From NCBI GenBank assembly GCA_033032175.1, contig CM065310.1, positions 124,001 through 188,000 on the forward strand: 64,000 nucleotides of DNA, in the 5' to 3' direction. Numbering within the stretch: the first letter of the stretch is position 1; each line of letters starts with the position of its first letter. Made by a program: the position numbers and the translations under genes. The notes beneath the pieces were generated by a model. It did no database searches. It was given only the letters and a program-made list of their open reading frames with translations, and had not been told where the DNA came from. The DNA is from Saturnia japonica (Eukaryota > Arthropoda > Insecta > Lepidoptera > Saturniidae). This document shows positions 45,109 through 54,940 of this stretch, one piece after another.

Positions 45109-46394
45109 AGTCTTTATAAGTACAATTCTGGGCATTTATTTAACGATAATTAAAATGAACTATTAAAGGTTAATTTTATATGAAAACCGCCTGCTAACCT
45201 ACCTACCTACTAACCGCGTACTAGCGAGTTCAATTACCTCGACAATTAGTTCAGTATATACCAAAGTAAAATAAATATAAGAAATTAAAGGTTTACAGTT
45301 TCATTATAGGTACATAAATTATAAAATTAATAAACTATGTACTTTATGCATAATTGACATTTTATTACTTGTATACGTTAATAACAAATAACGAAATTTG
45401 AGATGAAATAAAACCTGCAGAGTTAGTGACAGCCGAGCCGACACAGTGTCGCGTTGCGTCACGTCGCGTTAATACGACGCGTGTCGCGTGTCGCGTCGTG
45501 GCCGGACTCCATTAGGAAATGTTCAAGTTTGTTCAAGTGAATGTTAAAAGGTGTAAACGTTTCGTTGATTTATGATGGTTGCTGCTTAATAGAAAAGTAT
45601 TCGTGTAAGTGCCCTTAAATAATGTGAAGGAATAATAAATCAACGTGCAGCAACCCTTAGGAAGTTGATCAGGGAACAAGGAAAAACGTTTCCCGTAAAC
45701 TTAACGCTGTACGTTAACCGCGTTAGTAAATTGAAACACAAACTATAGTTTGTACTCTTTATAGTTAGTTATGTAGCGGCAGAGCTGCCTGTACCGGCTA
45801 ACTCTCAGTTAACTTCAATTTTACTGAAGTGGTTAACTCGGTACGTTTACTCACGAGATTGTAATCTATTCGGAAAATTATTACATTAACTATATAACAA
45901 CTCAAAAAACTTTATAACTTTGTTGAATTAGGATTGATCAGTTCGAACATTGAATTTTATAGGTACATTCATTTATCATGTTTTATTTTCACATAGTTTT
46001 ATAATTACTACTGTGACCGTTGCAATTGATACTGTGGCGACTTAACGCAATAAATAGTTTTTACTTCAGCCACATTCTATTTTGTTATAACAGACTAGCT
46101 GATAAAGTTTGTCCATGTAAATATTATTACTACGTCTGTCACTAGACAATTACAATTTAAAGCAATAAACAAGAATTACAAAATATTAATACATCAAAAA
46201 TTCGAGTGTCGAGCTGCATTTTTATTTAATATAGTATCGGCAAAAACGATCCTATAATACTACTGAAATAAAAACATTTTTATTCATACATGGAAATACA
46301 TAATTACTACAAGTAATCTCTTACCGCTTCATACTAACAATGTAATATGTCGTAGTTAGTAGCATTAGTGTCGACCGACTATTGAATACATATC
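43855..46394 (+). repeat. Segmental duplication, copy 2 (2540 bp)
   Basis: Partner of 40876-43394. The offset is 2979 at the left edge and 3000 at the right edge, explained by an extra ~21 bases near 45450-45500 (gcgttgcgtcacgtcgcgtt region). Confidence 0.95.
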
Positions 46395-47728
46395 AGAACA
46401 TCTATAAATATAATTATAGTAGTAATAGAGCGACAACCCTAGAAGTGAATCAGCGATAACTAACACGGGAAATAGCTAGCATCCGCGCATGGATTATAAT
46501 TAGAGGGTGAGGACGTCGAGTCGTGTCGTGTCGCGCGGTCGCGTCGCGGGCTGTCTAGCAGGGCGGGCTGGCTTGGGCGGCGCGACGCAAGGCGGGCGGG
46601 CGACAAGGTACATCGTGGGCGGACGAGTACTGCGTTATTTGTCCCGCAAGGACGCGACAGAGTGATACAGACATTACAGACGTGTTCAATGAAATGATTC
46701 GTGTAACATGTACTCTCCATGATATCTGTAATAATAAATCTGTACTACTGTCCGTACGCCTAAATTTCAAGATTGACGTCTATTATAAAAGACGCTGATT
46801 AAGAATGTGATTTTTTTATCTATTTGTTTATGTGTTCGAACGGAGAATAAAAACGGCTAGACCGATTAATTTTAAATTTTGAGTACGAGAAGCCCAATTG
46901 ATATAATATAATAATAGTAACTAACACGAGTAATATTAAATTGATGTGACGAATTTAATAATTGCGTATGTGTTAGTGCGCAGTGCGGTGAGATTAAAAA
47001 AAGCAACGAAAAATTAATACGTTGTTTGGTTCGCGCACTGCGGTAAGATTAACGTAACTTTTGTCATTCGTGTCGCAATCTTCGTAGAAGATGCACGTTC
47101 AAATGGATACGATAACAAAAGAAGCATTTGTTTTTTATTTTTTATTAAAGTTCAAAATTTAAAAAAAAACTAAATCCATTTTATTATGAATTAACTAAAA
47201 AATGGGAAATAATATTTTTATATATACACGAAATTAACCCATAAAACAAAGTCAATAAAGTAGGTACGAAACAAAAAATAACACCGGTGACTGTAAAACA
47301 TTTTTTCTTAAGTATAAAATATGATGATTTGAGTATGTGTCCAAAAAATAAAAACTATAGGATAAGCCGTATGTGAAGCCGCGGGGCATCGCTATTAATA
47401 TCATAAATTTTGCCAATCCGTACGGGTGTACGGGGTCGTATACTATAATTCACATCAACTTTTTAATATTATAGTAAACACAATGTCATCCTAATTTATA
47501 TATTCTAGAAATGAAATATATTGTTATACATTACGAATTGTTGAAGACTATTATTTTCTTCGAAATCATTTAGAAACGTTAACTGGATAGAAACTCGTCT
47601 AAAATATACGAACATTTGTCAATTACGGTATAACGTATTTTTCTCACGTATGAGATATTTCAATTTGCGCTATTCGTAAATCTGTGTAATGGATACAAAC
47701 GTGACGGGACAAGACGGTCGCCGCCAGC
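46395..47728. other. Non-coding with GC island and Helitron debris
   Basis: A GC-rich island lies at ~46510-46640. Around 46835-46880 (aaaaacggctagaccgatta) and 47370-47395 (tgaagccgcggggcatcgct) are sequences like the interior and 3' end of Helitron-like repeats, probably an old copy with insertions. No gene seen. Confidence 0.4.
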
Positions 47729-47733
47729 GTCGC

Positions 47734-47969
47734 TGTACAAATTTCTACCTTCTTAGGGACTCACAGAACACTAACTAAAACACTTCACTTTACTTTCACT
47801 TTTATATTTTCGTACTATACAGTTTATTAAGAAGGATACAATATTATCTTTGAAAACAACAACATTACGTACTGTCGGTCGGAGCCATACATTACCAAGA
47901 AAGGCTACCGTGAGCGCGATCTAAATCGACCGTAGCGCCATCTATTACATACAATATGAAACTCGGACA
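47734..47969 (-). repeat. 3' LTR of the BEL/Pao element
   Basis: 236 bp, TG...CA. Matches 53113-53344; carries one extra 5-base unit in cactttactttcac. The integrase frame reads about 78 bases into it before stopping at 47892. Confidence 0.93.
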
Positions 47970-48962
47970 TTCCGCCCACCAAGGACTAGTCCTTTCAAAA
48001 TTAGACATCAAATCAGTAAATGCTTCTCTACTAATAACAGAAATAGGCCGTGAATTTAAACATGCTTCGATTTGCGATAATATTGTAACTAATTCTTCAT
48101 AGGTAAGAATACTATCGCCTATGACCTTCTTTAAATGGTTTTTAGCACAACGAACTCCGGCTTCCCAAAGACCTCCAAAATTTGGTGCTTGTGGCGGTAT
48201 AAAATGCCAAGTAGTAGATTGTAGTCTAAGTAATTCAGGTATTTCGTTAGGCAAATTTGATTTAGCGCGATCAAACATTTCACGTAATTGTTTATCTGCA
48301 CCAACAAAATTAGTGCCGTTATCGCTGTAAAGATCTTGACAGTGTCCACGTCTAGACGTAAATCGTCTAAATGCGGCGATAAAACCCTTTGCTGTTAAAT
48401 CAGTCACAGCTTCAATATGGATAGCGCGTGTCACCATACATACAAATAAACAAATGTAACCTTTGTAGGTCTTTGCACCACGTCCTGGCGAAAATTTAAT
48501 GCTAAACGGCCCAGCATAGTCAACTCCGGTTGCCTTAAATGGCTTACATGGCTTCAACCTTGCATCTGGAAGTTGTCCCATCAATTGTACTCTAGCTGCT
48601 TTGGAATATCTTAAACATGTGATACAATTCCGGTAGTATTTTTTGACTTGCTCTCTAGCCCGTAAGATCCAAAATTTTGAACGTAGATAATTCAACATGA
48701 GTTGCGGTCCAGCGTGAAGTGTTTTGTCATGAGCATCCGATATTAATAACTGTGTTAGGTGAGACTTAGTAGGTAAAATATACGGATGCCGTGTGTCATA
48801 GCTTACGTGGGCCAAATCAATTCGTCCACCGACTTTTAATAAGTCATTTAGATCCAAAATCGGACATAGAGTTTTAAGTACACTCCCTTTTGGTATTTCT
48901 CTTCGGTTCCTTAAACACATGATTTCTTCTGCAAAGGCAAATTTTGAACTTGTTTTATACAA
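47892..48962 (-). CDS. BEL/Pao integrase region of Pol
   Basis: This part of Pol inserts the cDNA copy into the genome. In order: H2C2 zinc-binding segment (HDKTLHAGPQLMLNYLRSKF ... CITCLRYS); core with catalytic residues D in TGVDYAGPF, D in YSDNGTNFVGA and the downstream E in FGGLWEAGVR; then the conserved LNSRPI. It is in a different frame from the upstream pol ORF, which stops at 48911, with 52 bases of overlap. BEL Pol is normally one frame, so a frameshift mutation here is likely. The C-terminus ends inside the LTR (SFILYVIDGATVDLDRAHGS), short of a usual BEL C-terminal tail, which may mean truncation. The ORF's first Met is not a real start. Confidence 0.9.
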   Translation of the reverse strand: MYKTSSKFAFAEEIMCLRNRREIPKGSVLKTLCPILDLNDLLKVGGRIDLAHVSYDTRHPYILPTKSHLTQLLISDAHDKTLHAGPQLMLNYLRSKFWILRAREQVKKYYRNCITCLRYSKAARVQLMGQLPDARLKPCKPFKATGVDYAGPFSIKFSPGRGAKTYKGYICLFVCMVTRAIHIEAVTDLTAKGFIAAFRRFTSRRGHCQDLYSDNGTNFVGADKQLREMFDRAKSNLPNEIPELLRLQSTTWHFIPPQAPNFGGLWEAGVRCAKNHLKKVIGDSILTYEELVTILSQIEACLNSRPISVISREAFTDLMSNFERTSPWWAECPSFILYVIDGATVDLDRAHGSLSW

Positions 48963-51900
48963 TTCTCTAATGTGTTGTTCATTTCTTGTACTGTTACATA
49001 CTTTGGTAAATTTTGTCTTTCTTCCTTTGTTATCAAAAATCTTCTACAATATGATATTACTTTCAGCATCTTTGTTAGATTAGAAAATCTCAACCATTCA
49101 AAATCTTCGTCTTTATTTTCAGTTATTTTCATTGAAAGTATCCTTTTCTCTTCGTGTGTATCTTCTATCTCTTTATTCTGTAAATCTATGTTAGACTTCT
49201 TTAACCATTCTGGTCCATCCCACCATAGGGAATGTGAAAGTAATTCTGTAGGACTTAATCCTCTTGACGCACAATCTGATGGGTTTGTGTCAGTTGAGAC
49301 ATGTCCCCATTGATTATAGTCCGTTATGGAAAGAATTTCCGAGACCTTATTACTTACAAAAGTTGTCCATTTACTAGCTCCACCTTTTAACCAAGCTAAT
49401 ACAATTGTGGAATCAGTCCACCCATAAAGATTTTCTTTTGAAATTTTCATGACCTGAGATATTTCGTTCAACAATTTTGCTGCAAGCACTGCACCACATA
49501 ATTCCAAACGTGGAATTGAAATTTCCTTTTCTGTAGGAGTTACTTTTGTTTTAGCTGACAATAATCTCACATGAATCAATTTATCCTCAGCAACAACCCG
49601 AATAAAAACAGCTGCGGCGTAAGCTGCTCGAGACGCGTCTGAGAAAGCGTGTAGTTCAATTTGGCTCTTACTGGTGCAATAAATCCATCTAGGTATCTGA
49701 ATTAGCTGAATTTCAACCAACTCCTTCCGAAATCTAAGCCACATTTCATGCAATTCGTCAGTTAAAGGATCATCCCAATCCAAATGTGCCCTCCAAATTT
49801 TCTGAATGAAAATCTTGGCCACAATCACAATAGGTGAAATCCATCCCATAGGGTCGTATAAACGAGCGATATTTGACAAAACTTGTCTTTTTGTGATTGG
49901 GTATTTGACTTCCGGTAAAGAAACAGTGTACTCGAAATTGTCTGATTCCCTGTTCCAACTAATTCCGAGCACTTTTACCATATTATCAATTTTAATAGGT
50001 AGACATTTTTCCCCTTTGTTACTGTCATCTCCGATATATTTCAGTAGATCTTTACTATTACTACTCCACTTCTGAAGCTTGAATCCACCAGACGACATTA
50101 AAGCATTCATTTCATCATAAATTATTTTGGCTTCTTCTTTTGAGTCACATCCTGTCATCAGATCATCAACATAATAATCATTCTGTGTAACTTCTGAAGC
50201 CACTGGAAAATTATGTTTCTCATATTCAGCCAACCTCTGCAAAGTTTTAACAGCAAGATACGGTGCACAAGCTGTTCCGAACGTCAATGTAAGTAATTTA
50301 TAATGCTCAATAGGCATATTTGTGTGTGATCTCCAAAGAATTCTTTGAAAATCACTCTGTGAAGGATTTATAAGCACTTGCCTATACATTTTGACGAGAT
50401 CAGCAACAATGCAAATAGGATGAGTTCGCCACCTCATTAAAATATGTCTCAAATCTTGTTGGATCTTTGTTCCAACCATAAGATCATCATTTAGCGACAC
50501 GTCATTTACACCTTTGCTAGATGCATTAAAAACCACCCGAACCTTTGTGGTTTCCTTATCTTCCCTCACGACCGCGTGATGTGGGAGATAAACAGCTTTC
50601 GAATCATCCACATCATCTTTGTCTATCAGAGACATATGTCCAAGAGACAAATACTCCTGTAAAACCTTCCTGTATTCTTCATAAAGCTTAGTATCATTCT
50701 TTAGTTTTTTCTCTAAAGCCAATAGTTTTTTCATTGCTATGTCCTTTGACTCCCCATACTGACATTTAGGCTCTTCATCTTTAAAAGGTAATGTAAATAT
50801 GAACCTTTCATCATTATTTCTAACTGTCGTAGCATCGAATAAATTTTCACACATCTGTTCTTCTACTGTAAATTTCCTATGAATTCTATCTGGTTCAGCT
50901 TCCAATTCCCAAAAACGTTTAAGATAATCATCTTCCTTTGTAACCTGCAAATGGAAACTTGTAATTGTATTATTACCCGATGATGAATCAGATAATCTTC
51001 CTGATAAAACCCATCCAAAGGTCGTATTTTGCGCAATAAGATTTCCTTTGGGTTGTCTCATCATACCTTTCAACAAAATCTCAGAATAGACTTCAGCCCC
51101 TAATAACACATCAATCTTACCTGGTGTTGTATAACCTGGATCAGCGAGCTCTACACTCTCAAGTTCTTGCCAATCAGGTGAGTCTATTCTGACACATGGA
51201 AGCATAGATGTAAGTGATCTTAATACGTACGCACTTACTTTAATAGAAATTTCTGGATTATGACGCGACTGTAAACATAAAGTAACTAAATATTTAACAC
51301 GCAGTTGACCATCTCCCAGACCTGATACAAAACCATTAATAGATTTTCGCTTAAGACCTAACAATTGAGCGGTTGCTTCCGTTACAAAAGAGGCTTGTGA
51401 GCCTTGGTCTAATAAAGCACGTATTAAAATTCTATTCCCGTTATTTGAACGAGCCTTAAGTAGTGTAGTCGCCAGAAGAACGTTGTAACTTTTACTTTCA
51501 CGCTTTGCAAAATTCGTTATAATTCTTTGTTCCACTGTAGACGCATTTGTGTTCTCCTTTCCTTGTTTGTTTTCTCCTTGTATACTACTAGTGTTTTCTG
51601 TGAATCCTTCCTTCTCAAAATGCAACATCGTATTGTGTCTTCTTCCACACTTTTTGCAGGACATCGGTTGTCTACATTTGCTTACTACATGACTAGGTTG
51701 TAAACAATTGAAGCAAAGTCCTTTAGTTTGCACCAAATCTCTTCTTTGCTGTATCGTTTTTATCGTGAACAGTTTACACAAATTTATATAATGATTCTCG
51801 CCACACAAAGGACATAAAACATCGGTCTTCTTATTGACTTGTTGAACAGCTGTATGAAAAGCTCTAGTTTTAGGTACTTGCTTTTTAGGTTGTAAACTTG

Positions 51901-52549
51901 TCTTGGCTAACTGTTTTCCAGAATCAATCATCTCTAAGCTTCTAAACTTCCCTTCAAGGAAATCCATTAATTGTGACCATGTAGGCAATTCATCACTCAT
52001 GGAGCTTATATGATTTTCCCATAGCTTGTGAGATTCTACATCCAGCTTTGTAACTACTAAATAAATTACGATAGCATCCCATGATTTAGTAGGTATTCCC
52101 ATATTATTTAATGCTTTTAATGAAGACGTAGTTGTGTCGAGTATTTGCTTAATAGCATGCGAGGATTCGTTCAGTATTTGTTTTTGTGAAAATAATATCT
52201 TTATTACTGCATTACTATTATAACGTTTGTTATTGTAACGCTTTGTTAACTGTTTCCAAGCCTCTTCATAATTTTGATCGGTAGTTGCAAAATTACGTAG
52301 CAGGCTTTCAGGTTCTCCTGATATGCTGCTCTTCAAATAATGTAATTTTTGCACTGCTGATAATTTCTCGTTTCTGTGAATTAGTGATACAAACATATCG
52401 TAAAATGTCTGCCACTCCTCATATTTACCACTAAAGCATGGTAGCTGTATTCTTGGAAGTTTAACATCATCATATATATTCTGTGGACTTACACTCTCTG
52501 ATTTGGGTTTTTCTAAAATTTCTTCAAGCTTTTCCTTAAGTTCAGACAT
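48911..52549 (-). CDS. BEL/Pao Gag-Pol: Gag, protease, RT, RNase H
   Basis: A ~1210-residue open frame from the ATG at 52549 (MSELKEKLEEILEKPKSES); the frame is also open back to 52612. Residue positions below count from 52612. Gag with a DUF1759-like core comes first (~55-230: LPRIQLPCFSGKYEEWQTFY). Zinc knuckles follow at ~267-325 (CFNCLQPSHVVSKC is C-X2-C-X4-H-X4-C). Then an aspartic protease (ALLDQGSQASFV, ~399-410), RT (~670-830; VRVVFNASSKG, active site YYVDDLMTG at 813-821) and RNase H (~985-1115; HAFSDAS, TDSTIVLAWL). Motifs look complete. Integrase follows in another frame. The start overlaps the stop of the small upstream ORF. Confidence 0.92.
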   Translation of the reverse strand: MSELKEKLEEILEKPKSESVSPQNIYDDVKLPRIQLPCFSGKYEEWQTFYDMFVSLIHRNEKLSAVQKLHYLKSSISGEPESLLRNFATTDQNYEEAWKQLTKRYNNKRYNSNAVIKILFSQKQILNESSHAIKQILDTTTSSLKALNNMGIPTKSWDAIVIYLVVTKLDVESHKLWENHISSMSDELPTWSQLMDFLEGKFRSLEMIDSGKQLAKTSLQPKKQVPKTRAFHTAVQQVNKKTDVLCPLCGENHYINLCKLFTIKTIQQRRDLVQTKGLCFNCLQPSHVVSKCRQPMSCKKCGRRHNTMLHFEKEGFTENTSSIQGENKQGKENTNASTVEQRIITNFAKRESKSYNVLLATTLLKARSNNGNRILIRALLDQGSQASFVTEATAQLLGLKRKSINGFVSGLGDGQLRVKYLVTLCLQSRHNPEISIKVSAYVLRSLTSMLPCVRIDSPDWQELESVELADPGYTTPGKIDVLLGAEVYSEILLKGMMRQPKGNLIAQNTTFGWVLSGRLSDSSSGNNTITSFHLQVTKEDDYLKRFWELEAEPDRIHRKFTVEEQMCENLFDATTVRNNDERFIFTLPFKDEEPKCQYGESKDIAMKKLLALEKKLKNDTKLYEEYRKVLQEYLSLGHMSLIDKDDVDDSKAVYLPHHAVVREDKETTKVRVVFNASSKGVNDVSLNDDLMVGTKIQQDLRHILMRWRTHPICIVADLVKMYRQVLINPSQSDFQRILWRSHTNMPIEHYKLLTLTFGTACAPYLAVKTLQRLAEYEKHNFPVASEVTQNDYYVDDLMTGCDSKEEAKIIYDEMNALMSSGGFKLQKWSSNSKDLLKYIGDDSNKGEKCLPIKIDNMVKVLGISWNRESDNFEYTVSLPEVKYPITKRQVLSNIARLYDPMGWISPIVIVAKIFIQKIWRAHLDWDDPLTDELHEMWLRFRKELVEIQLIQIPRWIYCTSKSQIELHAFSDASRAAYAAAVFIRVVAEDKLIHVRLLSAKTKVTPTEKEISIPRLELCGAVLAAKLLNEISQVMKISKENLYGWTDSTIVLAWLKGGASKWTTFVSNKVSEILSITDYNQWGHVSTDTNPSDCASRGLSPTELLSHSLWWDGPEWLKKSNIDLQNKEIEDTHEEKRILSMKITENKDEDFEWLRFSNLTKMLKVISYCRRFLITKEERQNLPKYVTVQEMNNTLENCIKQVQNLPLQKKSCV

Positions 52550-52811
52550 TATATTCTGTACATAATTCATCAAATTTATCATAATGATCATCTTTAAAAT
52601 ATAGTAAAACATCTAATTGTTCAGGTGTAGCTACTTGAATTAATTCTCTGTGATTATTCTTAAATTCTTTATATAACTCTTCCAATGAAGCAATCCGTGT
52701 TTCTATATAAGATTTAGTTATTCTTATTTTGGGGCTCTTATTAAAGTTCTCTTGCGCCTTTTTTAATCTTAAAGATAATTCTGTTTGGCTTTTAATTATC
52801 TTCGCAGCCAT
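52542..52811 (-). CDS. BEL/Pao N-terminal Gag ORF
   Basis: 89 residues, starting MAAKIIKSQTELSLRLKKAQ, lysine/glutamate-rich and helical in character. The start at 52811 follows ~300 bases of leader downstream of the primer-binding site. It resembles the N-terminal part of BEL Gag, usually continuous with the DUF1759 region. Here it ends at TGA and overlaps the next ORF's ATG in the eight bases ATGTCTGA (52549-52542). Either a one-base frameshift split Gag, or the two are translated by reinitiation. Confidence 0.75.
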   Translation of the reverse strand: MAAKIIKSQTELSLRLKKAQENFNKSPKIRITKSYIETRIASLEELYKEFKNNHRELIQVATPEQLDVLLYFKDDHYDKFDELCTEYNV

Positions 52812-53112
52812 ATTTGTTTAAAATCACTCAAATGTTAACTTCAAAATACAAATTATCAATTTAAGACTAAAAGCAAAGTCAATGTTTATCAAAATTTCAA
52901 ATTCAACTATCCCCAAAAATACTTTAAATAAACACGTAGTAAATCACAAAAAATATAAGTCCGAAATTCGTTGAAAAATTTCTAAATTAAAATCACTTCA
53001 ATTATTCTATGTTCATAATAACTTGAAAATTTTTACAAGTCCAAAGTGGTTGAAATTTTTCTAAGTGTTTTAAAACTCAAGAGTCCAAAGTCCATTCCGC
53101 GTTTCGGCACCA

Positions 53113-53344
53113 TGTACTAAACTTTTACCTTCTTAGGGACTCACAGAACACTAACTAAAACACTTCACTTTCACTTTTATATTTTCGTACTATACAGTTT
53201 ATTGAGAAGGATACAATATTATCTTTGAAAACAACAACATTACGTACTGTCGGTCGGAGCCATACATTACCAAGAAAGGCTACCGTGAGCGCGATCTAAA
53301 TCGACCGTAGCGCCATCTATTACATACAATATGAAACTCGGACA
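53113..53344 (-). repeat. 5' LTR of the BEL/Pao element
   Basis: 232 bp, TG...CA. It would hold the promoter of the element. Directly followed on the minus strand by the TGG-initiated primer-binding site. Confidence 0.93.
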
Positions 53345-53349
53345 GTCGC

Positions 53350-53924
53350 CATATCTCAACTATATAGCGGACAATATTTGTAGCCGAGTACCGCGTGTCC
53401 GCTCCTCTAACTACGATCCTATTAAGAGATGTTACTTAGATTTTATTAACGCGCTGTGACACTGATAGGGTAAGCAGCGAAGAAGTTGTCAAAATATTTA
53501 ATTATTTTAATCAAACGATCCAGTCAAATTTATTTATTTTAATTTAATCACGCAAACCACCCAGGCATTCTCTTGCTTGCAATATTTAATAACATGTATG
53601 TAAATCAAAAAACTATAATTATCTGATACCAGTATAATTAATACAGTAGGAAAAAAAGTAGTTTTATCTGATCGTGAGATCTCGGCGAGCCACCTCTCAC
53701 ACGGGTTATTATTTAATAACGTTGGACGTACACGTAGGCTAGACGTAGCGCCTCGGGGCCTCGGGGCCTCGGGCTCATAAACACAATAAATCACATTAAT
53801 AGAGCCATCAAAATGTATTCAACACTATGTTTTAATGTTGTGTAATCAACCGCGGCCACACGAATCTTAACTGTTACTAAAGTTGCGGACACAGGAGCGA
53901 TTCAAGATTTATTAACAATTGAAA
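53350..53924. other. Non-coding stretch, nothing recognised
   Basis: Includes a short cctcgggg triplication near 53751-53772. No gene seen. Confidence 0.4.
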
Positions 53925-54940
53925 ATATCGAGTTTTAATTACATTATTTATAAGAGTACATTTTTCTTTAGATTTCTCACAGTGTTTGCAATATAAATTT
54001 GTTATTACTTGAACTTACTTGCCCCACAGTGACGAATTGTAGAAAACAAAATAAATATTGACCTTCTCAGACTGCGCGGAATGTAATAGAAACTCTGTAG
54101 CATCTCTGTTTACAACAGAATGGATGTAGCTTAATGATTTATTACATAACTTTATATATGATATAATATCGTAATAAAATATCGAGTTTTAATTACATTA
54201 TTTATAAGAGTACATTTTTCTTTAGATTTCTCACAGTGTTTGCAATATAAATTTGTTATTACTTGAACTTACTTGCCCCACAGTGACGAATTGTAGAAAA
54301 CAAAATAAATATTGACCTTCTCAGACTGCGCGGAATGTAATAGAAACTCTGTAGCATCTCTGTTTACAACAGAATGGATGTAGCTTAATGATTTATTACA
54401 TAACTTTATATATGATATAATATCGTAATAAAATATCGAGTTTTAGTTACATTATTTATAAGAGTACATTTTTCTTTAGATTTCTCACAGTGTTTGCAAT
54501 ATAAATTTGTTATTACTTGAACTTACTTGCCCCACAGTGAAGAATTGTAGAAAACAAAATAAATATTGACCTTCTCAGACTGCGCGGAATGTAATATAAA
54601 CTCTGTAGCATCTCTGTTTACAACAGAATGGATGTAGCTTAATGATTTATTACATAACTTTATATATGATATAATATCGTAATAAAATATCGAGTTTTAG
54701 TTACATTATTTATAAGAGTACATTTTTCTTTAGATTTCTCACAGTGTTTGCAATATAAATTTGTTATTACTTGAACTTACTTGCCCCACAGTGAAGAATT
54801 GTAGAAAACAAAATAAATATTGACCTTCTCAGACTGCGCGGAATGTAATATAAACTCTGTAGCATCTCTGTTTACAACAGAATGGATGTAGCTTAATGAT
54901 TTATTACATAACTTTATATATGATATAATATCGTAATAAA
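53925..54940 (+). repeat. Tandem array, exactly 4 x 254 bp
   Basis: Units begin at 53925, 54179, 54433 and 54687 (atatcgagttttarttacat) and end at 54940. Units 1-2 share gttttaattac, gtgacgaattg and gtaatagaaac. Units 3-4 share gttttagttac, gtgaagaattg and gtaatataaac. There is no coding potential across units. Confidence 0.95.

Larger units (their letters stand above)
47734..53344 (-). mobile_element. BEL/Pao LTR retrotransposon, full length
   Basis: Two near-identical LTRs (236 and 232 bp, both TG...CA) flank gag, protease, RT, RNase H and integrase in BEL order on the minus strand. A perfect 5-bp target duplication, GTCGC, lies at 47729-47733 and 53345-53349. The primer-binding site TGGTGCCGAAACGCGGAA directly follows the 5' LTR (plus-strand 53112 downward). 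A purine-rich tract, GGTGGGCGGAA, directly precedes the 3' LTR. The LTRs differ only in the outermost ~14 bases, one 5-base repeat and about one substitution, so insertion is recent. Two frame breaks occur in the coding part. No envelope gene is seen. Confidence 0.95.
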
